Below are positions 42,397 through 52,804 of a stretch of 64,000 nucleotides of DNA, piece after piece. The stretch is from positions 124,001 through 188,000 of the forward strand of contig JAPDRO010000010.1 of assembly GCA_030247885.1 (NCBI GenBank). The letters run 5' to 3'. Within the stretch, counting starts at the first letter, position 1. Each line of letters begins with the position of its first letter. The position numbers and the translations under genes were made by a program. The notes beneath the pieces are model-generated. The model was given only the letters and a program-made list of their open reading frames with translations, had not been told where the DNA came from and did not search any database. The DNA is from Taxawa tesnikishii (nom. ined.). Its lineage: Eukaryota; Ascomycota; Dothideomycetes; Dothideales.

Positions 42397-43760
42397 CAGT
42401 CACCCCCGATAAATTTCCGGACATCGCGACGCTCGTGTTTCGTGTTAGATAGCTACCCTCTTTTCAATCAATTACCATGGAGCGACCACACACTCCTGAG
42501 GCTTGCTCTGATAATGGAAGTCGCTCAAAAAGAGCTGATCTTTCACCCTATACGCGTGGAATAGTGGTTGGCCTCGTGGAAGGGGGCAAATCATACCGAG
42601 AAGTTGAAGGCCTTACTGGCGTTGCAAAGTCTACCATACACGATACCCTTCACAGGGCCACAACACAACCACACGGCCTCTCACAACAGAGATCTGGCCG
42701 GCCACGCACCTATAGCCCTCGCACTGTTCGAAAGATCGTTCGCACCGTGCGAAACTAGCCAAAACTGAAGTATTTGCAGCTCAAACAGGAGCTTGGCCTC
42801 GATTTGAGCACCTCCACCATCAAGACTATTCTCCAGCCATACCACATCTCAAAATGGACCTGCAAACGTCGCCCAAAGCTTACAATGGAAGTGGCACGTA
42901 AGAGGTTGTTATGGGCCAAAGCACACAAAGAATGGACTACACAACAATGGAGAAGGGTCATCTGGAGTGATGAGTGCCTAGTTGAGCGTGGTTCTGGCCA
43001 AGAAAGGCAACGGTGCTTCAGAACACCTGCACAAAAGTGGCACAAAGAGATGGTACAAACCTACAACAAAGGGAAGGACCTTTCAGTTATGGTATGGGCT
43101 GCCTTTTGGGGTAATGGTGTGTCTGAGTTAGTTATGATGGACCGTGACTTTGAGAGCAAGAAGCAGGGGTATTCAGCCAATAGCTACATCAAGGTTCTGG
43201 AAGCACAACTGCCAACTATATGGGAGCCTGGTATGGTGTTTATGCAGGACAGTGCTCCTATTCACAAGGCCAACAAGGTGAAGGCCTGTTTTGAAGAGCT
43301 AGGCATTGATACCATCGTGGACTGGCCTCCATACAGCCCTGACCTCAACCCCATTGAGCACTTATGGTACCACCTCAAGAAGCTGCTGTTGGAGCAACAC
43401 CCTGAGTTACTACAACGCAATGGAAGCCAAGATGAGCAAAGGGAGGCTATTAGCAAGGCTCTCATAGATTGTTGGCCAAAGATCTCTTCAACTATCAGAG
43501 ATAACTGCATTGAAAGCATAGGGGAGAGGGTGGAGGCTGTATTTGCAGCAGATGGATGGCATACCAGATTCTGATGTATATACACCTTACAACAACCATT
43601 CAACAACTGCCTAAGGTTCTTTACCATCTGATGCCTCAACTGTATCAATTCTACAGTGATTACTACTGTGGTTGTAGTGTTACTGCATTGCAGAAGAAGC
43701 TAGTAGGGTAGTCACGTGGCTGGGATTTGCAGCTGTCCGGAAACTTCCTGGCAAGTACTG
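42397..43760 (+). mobile_element. Tc1/mariner element, nearly intact
   Basis: TA at 42395-42396 and 43761-43762; 1364 bp. Imperfect terminal repeats start CAGT and share TTTCCGGACA at positions 18-27. It lies 11 bp from the end of the family A copy. Not RIP-like in composition. Confidence 0.92.
42477..43574 (+). pseudogene. Tc1-like transposase with one in-frame stop
   Basis: ATG at 42477 (MERPHTPEACSDNGSRSKRA). HTH (LSPYTRGIVVGLVEGGKSY, RPRTYSPRTVRKIV), then one TAG at 42756-42758 between RTVRN and PKLKYLQLKQELG. The rest is open: RRVIWSDECLVERGSG (D), MVFMQDSAPIHKANK (D), DWPPYSPDLNPIEHLWYHLK (E of DD34E), stop at 43574. All three catalytic residues are kept. Confidence 0.9.
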
Positions 43761-43762
43761 TA

Positions 43763-45523
43763 GCTTCAATCAATTAATCAATTGATCAACTAACTGTTCA
43801 TTGGGTTGGCGTCCGAAACCAACTTTCTATACACCTTTTGCAAGTCTCTAAGCGTGAATTGCTTCATAGCGCCACACTGCGTGCGCATTGCTCTTAGTCC
43901 TGATATAGAACGCCAACTTGGACAAAGAAAACGGGATCAAGTATTGTAGCATAGGACCCGACCGGGGAAGCAAAGGCATGTTAGCATCGGCCATGATACA
44001 TAACAACAGCCCGCAACCGCAAAGAGCGCCATAGAAGTGGGTTTAATGTAAGAATGCACGTAGCGAAGATTCGGTATGACCATCGATGGCAGCCATCTCA
44101 AGCGCATAGTAGCCCCTGCACGTTGTGACGTTCAACGGCCCACCCGGAGACAGCTGAAGAACTGGGGGAAAGGAGAAAGAGGAAAACAACAATGCCAATT
44201 CTTCCCGGGCAGTCAGCTTGCGCTTGATCGCAAACAGCGGAGCCGACAATCCGCGAAGACATCGGAGACAGGACTCGGATCGTCTGGAGCTAAGCAACCC
44301 GATGGTTCCATGTACCTATACTTTCTTTTTGTAAACGGTCGCAATAAGTTGACAGCATCCGGCTGCTTTATTATGGAATGACCGGAGGCGTCTCATTTCT
44401 GCAACGGTATGTGGAGCTAGAGGGATGTGAATGAGGTTATCAGAGCCGAGATGCGGTGTTAGGTCCCCACGTCGTTTACTGTCCTTTGCAAGATAACTGT
44501 GAGGATTTTCAGGGTCTAGAGCAGCTTTCTTGCGCACCTTGCTCCTTGAGATGCATTCGAACAACAAAAAAGGACTTAAAGTATATATGTTCTGTACTAA
44601 ATGAGAGCGCGCAAGATGTATAACAGCCTTTGTGTAAGTCACTAATCGTTAAGCCCTTTCGTTATGCCTAGGATATGACATCAGGGTAGATTTTGCTGGA
44701 CAGAGCATGAAATAGCCGCCGCCTACTAGACCCTGAAAACCCCAACAGTCATTTTGCAAAGAACAGTAAGACTCTCTTTTGACACATCGTCGGAGGGCCA
44801 CCATAGCTGATCTGTGTTTGTCACACTTGGAGCTGCCACAGCGCAAAACCTTGCGCGCTTCATGCTTATCAGACTCTCTGTTGACCCTCCCTTGTGCACA
44901 CAAGGCAGTCTCTTTCTATGTTGTCTTAACGGCGCCGTATGCGGGGCCCTAACAAGTTCCGTACAAAGGATCTACAACACGTTGATCTCAACAAGTCCTT
45001 GGGACAAACGTGGAAAGTAAAAGGCGATGCATTCGGTGCGGCCTTCCGATGGACTAATCATCAAGCGCGAAGATAGATCCATCTACCGCCTGGCAGAGGA
45101 ATCCAGTCACACATTGTCTCAAGCTGTGGCATAGCAATGAGCCTTGGCGCCGCTTTCTCGTGTAGACACGGGAGGTCTAGCCACTCTGATTCTTCCTCAG
45201 AACAGAACCTTGTACTGACGTATGAGTAACAACTGTACCAACAGCACGCTTGACGCAGTTAGGCTCGCAAAGCGCAAAGGAAGCGGGTACGACATACAGA
45301 CCTCACCGCCAACCCGGACCTACAGACGGACAGATAACTTTTTTGAACAAGACCGTTTAACACCGCGATAGAACCGTTAGTGCTTGTGGTCCGACATGCG
45401 ACACTTTTCCTGCACCGGATAGCTAGATGAATTCGTGCTTTCATGGCTTCCTCACAACACCTCTTCCTGTGAGCCTATAGGGTTCTTCGCAGTCGTTTTC
45501 AGTAAGACTGGGAAGCCTGAACG
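43763..45523. other. No gene recognised
   Basis: About 1.7 kb without a supportable gene. The open frames are short and overlap on both strands without domains. No terminal repeats or RNA genes were seen. Confidence 0.45.
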
Positions 45524-48120
45524 TTAGCTGATCCAGGAGAATGGATAGCCGTCCGGTTGCGGTTCCACTGCCGCTCCATCGAGTCCAAGGTTCACATCAT
45601 GCAGCGTGCCCAGTCGCACGCGGGGATCGTTGGCGCTGCCTGTGAGGTATGTCGAGGACGCGTACAGCCAAGCCTGGAGATCCTTAAACCCAAGAGTATC
45701 TTGATAAAAGGTAGACTCAGGTGGAACAGAGGGGTAGGCGATGGCGTCAAGCTGCAGAAGCCTTGTAGGTGCGGCGACAAGGCCGCCTTCGGAAGAGGGA
45801 CTGCCCTCGGGAATGGGAGAAGAGGCTTGGTTTCCGCGCGCCAAAAGAGGTTCAACGTCTCTCGCTGGTACACTTCCGGATGAGCAGTTTTGTGTAGACG
45901 CGGATGGGATTCTTGCGAAGAGTGGCTGGGTGGGTTAGCGTTTTGGTCAAGGCTGACAGACCATCAATGGATCGACACCACGTGAAGACGAGACAGGAAG
46001 CTCACCATCAGACAACTGACGCATCGCTTGATGGGAAGATTAGCCCCAGAGTGTCTTTGCAGCACTTTGAAACCGGCGTGAGCGGCCTTCAGCGCGTCCG
46101 GCGCGGTCGGATCGGTGTTGTTGCTCAACACGAACATGAGCAGGCACATGACTGCAAAAAGGTGATGTGAACTAAGAACCAATGACAGCTAGCCAGAAGA
46201 TCATTCTCCTCCAAGGCCTGGATGAGCCACACGACCTGCATGCTTGCGCTTACGCAAGCTGAAGCACAGGCAAACGAGCGCATGTCAAAGTCCGGCCCTG
46301 AAGTGCGAGCAACAAGATGATGCAGAAACGGCCTGTAAAGAACCATTTGCACGTGGGCGTATGCAAGGCGCAGATGCAGTGAAGACCTGAAGGATGCGCG
46401 TCAGTCCAGGTGTTTGCGGGGGTTTGCGGGGTTTGCCAAGAGCGCAACACGCATACCTCGTGAAGTCCGATGTAGCAGGTGTGTCGAAGGGGTGCTGGCT
46501 CTGTAGTTGCGAGAACCACTCCTGCAACTCGGCTTCCACCTCCATGATGCGCGAGTATGGCACCCTGTACGAACCAGTCAAAGACGAATCCAAGCTCCGC
46601 ACGTGCACATAGTTGTTGACTTTGGCCATTATCCTCGTCAACCGAGTGTGCGCATTGACAGCCGACATGTCAGACGCAAGCCACACGCGCGACGACTCGC
46701 CGTGGTTGACTGCGGCCTCATCGCCCATGTTGACTTCAAGCTCCTGGTCAATGTCTTCGTCACGGAGGATGGGCGGAAGGCCCAGCATAGCGCCGACGTA
46801 TGTCTCCATTGCGCGTAGGGCCCAGAATATGCTTTTCCGAACCTCGCGCTGCAGACTGTCAAAGCCTTGCGACGCGCCGGAGCGGTGTAAGCCTATCCGT
46901 GCAGACACCGAAAACCCCAGACAGATGAGTGAGTGGCAGCCGGATACTTGTGCTGAGGCTTGCAGGTACATGGCCATGCAGAGGAGCGTCTGCAGGGAGA
47001 CGATGTCTTGGCAGTCGGTGATGTCCACAAGGGCTTTTGCTCTGTGAAAGTAGCGCTCCCTGAAAAGTGAGCGTTGGTGATGATCTTGAGGACACAGTGA
47101 GGGACAAGGGACGTACGCTTCGATATGGAGCTTTCGGTCAACATCCTGGACAAGGGCTGCGTCTTTCTCGTTGGCGAAGATCAGCCCCAATGCCAGAACT
47201 GCATCTAGGAGTGCTAGCAACTTGACATCATTTCCTCTTAGCTGCTCGGACGACTCGAAGTTCAAAGAATATAACCTGTCACAGTCATCCTGGAAGGTGG
47301 GTCGGTGAATGAATCGAATCAGGGTGAAGGCTCGGTCAAAAGCAATATCGACGAGCGTTGCAGCACTGGCTTTGGGCGGTAGCAGAGGCTTTGGGGATCC
47401 CTCAAAAGAACCGGGGCGTGAACGCGTCTGCTGTCTCGCGAGCCCGCATGGCGTGTATGTGGGCAGGGGGCCTCCTTGCTTTCCGTTTCGGCTTGTAGCA
47501 GCTGGCAGCACCGCTCGCGGATATGGCGTAGGAGCGTGAGGCCGGAGAAGCTGCCTTCGTAGTCGCAGTTGCCGTCGTCGTCAATGGAGAGCCGGCCCGT
47601 GGCTTCCAGCATCGTCTCCAGCAACTCGTCAGCCTGAGAATGCGGCGGCAGCTCAACTGTTGGCTCGGTCGAGTCTGCGCTTGATGGAGTGGGCTGCTGG
47701 CATCTGGACCGGCTCCGTGGGATCGTGCTGTATGCTCGAACTCGGTCCACAACACTGTCTACAATTGTGCCGTCGGCAATGCAGTCGAGCAGAACCCTAA
47801 CGTTGCTCTCCGGAGTAAAGAGGGAAAGCAAGGAGGACAGCTGGTCTACCTGCGCCTCCAGGTTTCGGATATATTTCATATCTCTCCTCCTATCGTCCTT
47901 GCCGAGCTCATAGCTGCACTCTGAAGGGGCTGTGAGAAGAGGTACAACAGCGGTTCATCTGCGGTATTTTACCGTTCGAGTGAGCTATACAGGAAGAGCA
48001 CGGTTGTTCCCCATCGCATTTTATCTTCCTGATCCTGCACGTGGTGCATGCACGCTTGGCTCTAGTTCCCTGCCGTCTCTTCTTCGTCGTCCCTCGAGAT
48101 GGTATTCGAGGAGCACTCAT
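45524..48120 (-). pseudogene. Zn(II)2Cys6 transcription factor, two single-base frameshifts
   Basis: Exons 48120-47973, 47920-47117, 47059-46457, 46386-46006 and 45925-45524 have matching phases only if one base is restored in exon 2 (C-run, about 47465) and one in exon 4 (after HWFLVHITFL, about 46140). That gives 779 residues. N-terminal zinc cluster: RACTTCRIRKIKCDGEQPC, then SSC and, after the intron, ECSYELG. A coiled coil (RNLEAQVDQLSSLLSLF) follows, then the fungal-specific TF domain: FDRAFTLIRFIHRPTFQDD, ERYFHRAKALVDITD, LGFSVSARIGLHRSG. Either a recently broken gene or two assembly errors; both breaks are in or next to short runs. It lies on the same strand as the transporter at 49.5-50.9 kb. 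Confidence 0.85.
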
Positions 48121-49500
48121 GTTAACGTAGCAGGCGACGACTAAATGTAGGTCTGCAGCATTCAAGAATGGAGTCGTTGGGCGGAGAGGGATAGTCAGTC
48201 TGGCGGAAGCCAAGAGGAAGACTTTCAAGGAAGACATAAGCCAGTTGAGAGAACCTGTAGAAGCCTAATCCATGCGTCTTGTCTGCCCTAGGGAAGCCGC
48301 GACGTGCCAGCATGGTACGCTTGTTGAGGACGCCCTGCCGAGTGAGCTTGGCGCCAGGAATGTGAATGGCAAGATAATGCACAAGCGAGGGTACTCACAC
48401 TCAAAACCACCGTCTTCTACATGGCAAGCGAATCAGATTGTGGCTGTGACATGTACAGATGCATGCGTTCCTGGCAGTCTGACGAACAGGACAAACATGC
48501 CGTCTTCCCGCGCTTGCGGGATTTATTTACGTCTAGACGGTCTCAGTCCGTGCAGCTTCGTTTCCAGCTCTCGATTTCCACGTGAGCTTTTGCCGGCTGG
48601 GCCTACCATCTGAAAGCAACGCATCCGCAATCCCGGGTCCGGGCAACTCCTTAATGGCGTCATGCAATCACACTCTCGTTGCGCGGCTCTCAAAGAGAAC
48701 CGTTGATTTGTCTGTTGGGGCTGAGGCACATTGTTTCCTTCCTCGAAAACAGTCTTGCTGCATGTGTAGGATGTCATGCACAGTGTGAATCTGCTGCTAA
48801 GAGTGGTACGAGTTGGGGATGTCAAGATGCGCTAGCCCCTAGGCTCATCGCTACACATCGCTGCCACTTCCCGTCTCCTGGAGCAGCAGCAGCAGCGTCT
48901 CTCTACCGCACGAAAACGAAGAGTTGCTCTTCTCTTTCGCCAGAGGACCAGCATGGAAACAGCAACAGACGATGGTCTGTCCTGGTGCATCGATGCAACG
49001 AACAAACTCGGGCTCGGGAGGTAGAGTGGTTGTGCGTCTCCGAAACGCGACGCGTCGCGCAGCCACGAAACTCAAAAACGTCAAAAGCGGCGATCGCTGC
49101 AATGTCGCATCCCAGACGCGGAAGGCCCACATTGGCGAACTCAACCAAGACCGACCCTTCGATTCCGACCATGCCGAGCTGACTCGATGGTAGAGTATGG
49201 GCAAGCCTTCGGCAGTCGTGCAGAGACAGCGCCAGATCAGAATCAGGAGACTCAGAAAGAGAAACCGTCCCGCATAGGCAGATGGCTGGTTACATTAAGC
49301 CGCTGTTTGCTTGCTGCGTTGCAGAAGACGCAAGAGCTATGCTGACGCTGGAGCTTTCGTCGCGCCAGACGGCCGCCGAGGATGACATCCCTTGCTAGAC
49401 TTGCGGAAGCTCACTCGCTATGCTTCCAAAAGGCAGGCATGACCGCGTGACCGCATGATCGCATTACCGCATGTCTCGAGAACCCCGGAAGCCAACAACT
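48121..49500. other. No gene recognised
   Basis: Upstream region of the regulator gene and 3' flank of the transporter. Open frames at 48851-49204 on both strands show no domain and biased composition; not called. Confidence 0.4.
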
Positions 49501-50855
49501 TCAGCTCTCACGAACACCACGGACTCGGAATCTCATAAGTCCTACCCGGACCAGACGGACGACACTTGTCGTAAGCACAAGTAACCATATGCAAATGACA
49601 CCGACAGCCAACGCAGTGGCGCCAATCTGCCAAGAGTGTGAGGAGAAAGAACGTGCGAGTGACAACGTTGCGAGGACGACCGCAGCATTGGGGAAGACGA
49701 ACGAGTTCCATGTTGGACCGAAGCACTGCTCATACACGCCCTGAGTCAGCATCACGCCTGCATTTCGACCGCAAAGACCGTTCTCACCGGCCGTCCCTCT
49801 CGCTTTACAGACAACCCAAAAGCAGCTGTGCTGGCCAAGAAAAGCCATGCGGATAAGCCCCAGATCCACAGACTGATCCAGTTTGCAAGCGTTTGGAGGA
49901 TCATGGTTACAATGATTTTCTGTCCAGGCAGCCACGCTTGCGTTGATGGTAAGAAGAGGAACGGGTACCTCCCGAGCTCAAGTAGTGCAAATGCGGTATA
50001 GCCGGCAGGCCCCACAGCAATGAACATCGCAGGCCGGGACTGTCCTCGGCACAGTCCGTATCCGTGGAGACGGAGGATATAGATGGCGTAGATGAACGAG
50101 GAGAGAAGAAAGCCCGTGCCCTGCAGAGCAACGCCTGCCACGGCTATCTGGTACGCGTAGTACTGCGGTATCCTGCCCACCAGGCTGCTGGCGTACGGTC
50201 CAACAACGAGGAGAGGGTATATTGGGAGGATCCAGCCAGGGAATGCAGACGAGAGCGTTTTCTTCTGCGCAAACCAGCTAGCATGTTGTCAGCTTTGTCC
50301 AAGTCGACAGCGTCGGAGCTTGCGTACATCGTTATCTCAATTGCAATGGTCGTAACTAGGGCGATGGCGCAGTAAGTCCAAAAAGCAATAATACACGCTT
50401 GCTGAAGCCAGACACCGCAGTGCGAGATACCGTAGTTGGCGACGTTCTCAAGCAACAGGCCTAGGCCGATGACAGGCGTTGCGACGAAGAGAATCTGCGA
50501 AGGATCTGTAAAGGATTTGGACAGGCAGCTTTTCCGCTTGATCCGCCGTACGACTACGTACAGCAAAAGAACAAGGTACTGAACGAGTCCGCAGATGGAG
50601 ACGGTGGCTCCGATGGCATGCAGACCTTTGAACCGAAACGGAACTGAAAAGGTGTCAGTACGACCAAGTTCAAAAGCATGTGAGAATGATACTTTGACTT
50701 ATGAGGTTGGCTACAGCTGCGGTAGCCATGACAGAAGTGAACCAGCCCCATTGCGGAGGCGGAGCGTCTTCTTCTCGCTTTCCCTGACAAACGCCGTTCG
50801 AAAGGGCCTCGCCGTTGGCTTGCTTCTCCACATCCTCGCCCTGTCTCTCTTCCAT
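49501..50855 (-). CDS. SLAC1/TehA/Mae1-family anion transporter, 393 aa
   Basis: Exons 50855-50699, 50643-50328, 50277-49809 and 49740-49501 join in frame (1182 nt). Family pattern in order: WGWFTSVMATAAVANLI, PFRFKGLHAIG, FTDPSQILFVATPVIGLG, WILPIYPLLVVGPYAS, AVGPAGYTAFALLELGRYP, then WNSFVFPNAAVVLATLSLAR. About ten hydrophobic helices; plasma membrane likely. Members export malate/C4-dicarboxylates (Mae1) or sulfite (Ssu1); which applies here cannot be told. The first donor is GTCAAA, an unusual one. The N-terminus is acidic and cytosolic (MEERQGEDVEKQANGEALS). The neighbouring Zn2Cys6 gene could have been its regulator, which is a guess from position. Confidence 0.82.
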
Positions 50856-51821
50856 TGCGTCAAAAGATCCCTATCTGGAAGTCCGTTCGGCTGATTAACA
50901 GACAAATTGTAGCCTTGGAGGTTTGGAGGTGTGTTCCGTAGGGTTTCTGCTTATAGCGGTCCGATGAGATTCAATACAAAGTAAGGACTCTGCATGACAA
51001 TTCGTCATATGCAATGCATTGTGCTTGATAGCGAGGAGGATACCGCGGCAGGGACACTTCGATATTCGCCTGTCCGAGGTTTTATAGCACCCCAAGATCA
51101 CATTGCCAATATTCCGCGTCTCAACTGTCTAAGTACACGGCTAGAACTGCATTAACGTAGCCTCTGAGAGAGAACGCTAGAGACAACGGAACGTCCGGAC
51201 TCTGTGTATCCACCGCACAGCAAAGCTTGAAGGATCAAAGGTTCTGTCGAGCAAAAACCCACCGGACCGGGTCACCTTCATCGCTACAGACCCTGCCGTG
51301 AGAGGCGCTCAGTCCCATGTCCTATCGCGTGTCGAAGCCAGATGGAAAAGTGGGAATGTAGAAAAGCGTAAAGGGATTGCTCGGAAAGCAGTCAGTCCCA
51401 GAAACGGAACACCAAGCTGTGGCCGCCAAGCAACAAACCCGGACGTGAAACTCTGCGTTGCCGCTGCTCCGCCTCGACGATCTGACACGCCTCGCCGCAT
51501 CAAACGTGGTTCATCCTACAGTACGATGTGGCCATACTGCGTCTGGTGCACCTCGATGCTAGAGGTCGCAATTACGGCTAGACAGACGGCGCAAGTTATC
51601 GGGGGCTAGGCAGAAGGGGCATGATTCAATGTCTGGTGTCGGATGTCACTGATCATGCCAAGCCAGAACACCAGCAGTAGTGACTGCCAAGGCGGACGCG
51701 GATGCAAGAACTGCGGCGTACGTTTCTTCTCCTCTTGTTCCCAGGCAATATCTCTCCTCTCTTCTCCGTTACCTTTCTCGCTTAGCGTTGACATCCTCAT
51801 CTAACATAAACCGCGGGGTAG
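50856..51821. other. No gene recognised
   Basis: Upstream region of the transporter. An ORF at 51298-51609 has no domain and no coding signal that I can see. Confidence 0.4.
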
Positions 51822-51889
51822 TGAATCAGGTGGGGTAGTGGATCAGTAAAGCGCGACCTTTCTCCCTTTTGACATCGCTATCACCTACT

Positions 51890-52062
51890 ATGAGTGCTTC
51901 CATACCTAATAAACTAGTCTATACTGAAGCTGATATGCAAGATGCTATATCTGCCCTAGAAAAAAGGAATACAAGTCAGTTCGCAAGGCTGCCAGCGCGT
52001 TTAACGTCCCAAACACAACTCTTCGCAATCGCATGGCTGGACGAACTTCGCGCTCTATAGCG
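51890..52062 (+). pseudogene. Transposase N-terminal fragment, left half of the hybrid
   Basis: ATG at 51890 (MSASIPNKLVYTEADMQDAI) matches the family A/B N-terminus. After SALEK the frame shifts. The sequence ends at the equivalent of MAGRTSRSIA. Confidence 0.8.
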
Positions 52063-52718
52063 CTTACACACTCGACTGCAGTTATCCACTCTTGCCGGCC
52101 TCCGATCTGCTTCCAGCTAGATGCCCCGCGGATTTTAACAGGAGCTCTCGACGACTGGCTCGCTCCAACCGCGAAGCCAGACTCGTCCATGTTATAGACG
52201 CGCTCCGGAGGATACTGGTGCTGTAGGAACAGCTCCGTCACCGCGTCAAACCACCTCTTTACGGCGTCATGACTTGTCGGGTTGAAGCGCGCGCTCTCGA
52301 TCTGACGAGTCCAGATGCCTGCGATCTCAGGATGGCGAGTCTTGAAGCGGTCAAGCCACTTCTCACCAATTGGTCGAGGTGATGATCGTGAAGTCTTTGA
52401 CAGCTGAACGCGACCGCGTCGGATCTCTTCGGCCATTTGCACTACTAACGCAGGCGAGGCAGGGAAACCGGTGCGTGTAAGACGCGTGATCCATCGACCA
52501 ATGTGCTTTCTTCGGCGTTCGAGAGAATCTGCTCCATTTCATGCGCTCTCGCGCGCGAATTATGTCCGGCCATACGATCGCGTAGAGTTTGGTAAGGCAC
52601 ACTATATGCGCGAGCAGCTTGTCGAATCGAGGCGCAGTCCTTTTTCCGTAAGGCAGAAAGTGCACTCTGGATATCAGGTTCAGTATAAGCCGGCTTGCTA
52701 GGCATAGGAGTACTCATG
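52059..52718 (-). pseudogene. Transposase N-terminal half, right half of the hybrid
   Basis: ATG at 52718 (MSTPMPSKPAYTEPDIQSAL). HTH and MAGHNSRARAHEMEQILSNA; a frameshift near 52500; then MAEEIRRGRVQLSKTSRSS, RVYNMDESGFAVGASQSSR and WITAVECVS, ending at the junction. Only the first catalytic Asp is present. Confidence 0.85.
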
Positions 52719-52804
52719 ATTGACGGTAGCAATACACAAAGATGAGAAAGTCTCGTTTAGGTGGCGGCTTCCCCGCGGTTTACGTTATCAATCAATCAAT
52801 CGTA

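Larger units (their letters stand above)
51824..52785. mobile_element. Hybrid pogo element with two different 5' ends head to head
   Basis: TA at 51822-51823 and 52786-52787; 962 bp. The left end starts ACATAAACCGCGGGG with units GGGGTAGTGAATCA and GGGGTAGTGGATCA. The right end starts ACGTAAACCGCGGGG with a single GGGGAAGCCGCCAC unit. From the left, a plus-strand transposase N-terminus begins (51890). From the right, a minus-strand transposase of another subfamily begins (52718). They meet at AGCGC (52059-52063). Neither 3' end is present. Confidence 0.88.

Noticed and set aside
47400-47511. An intron to explain the frame change in the Zn2Cys6 gene
   Set aside because: No GT donor lies in the overlap of the two open frames, whereas one base in the C-run restores all exon phases.
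48851-49204. Overlapping open frames on both strands
   Set aside because: Neither shows a recognisable domain; both lie in the upstream region of the regulator gene.
51298-51609. 103-codon open frame upstream of the hybrid element
   Set aside because: No domain, no splice context, and the opposite strand is equally open; likely chance.
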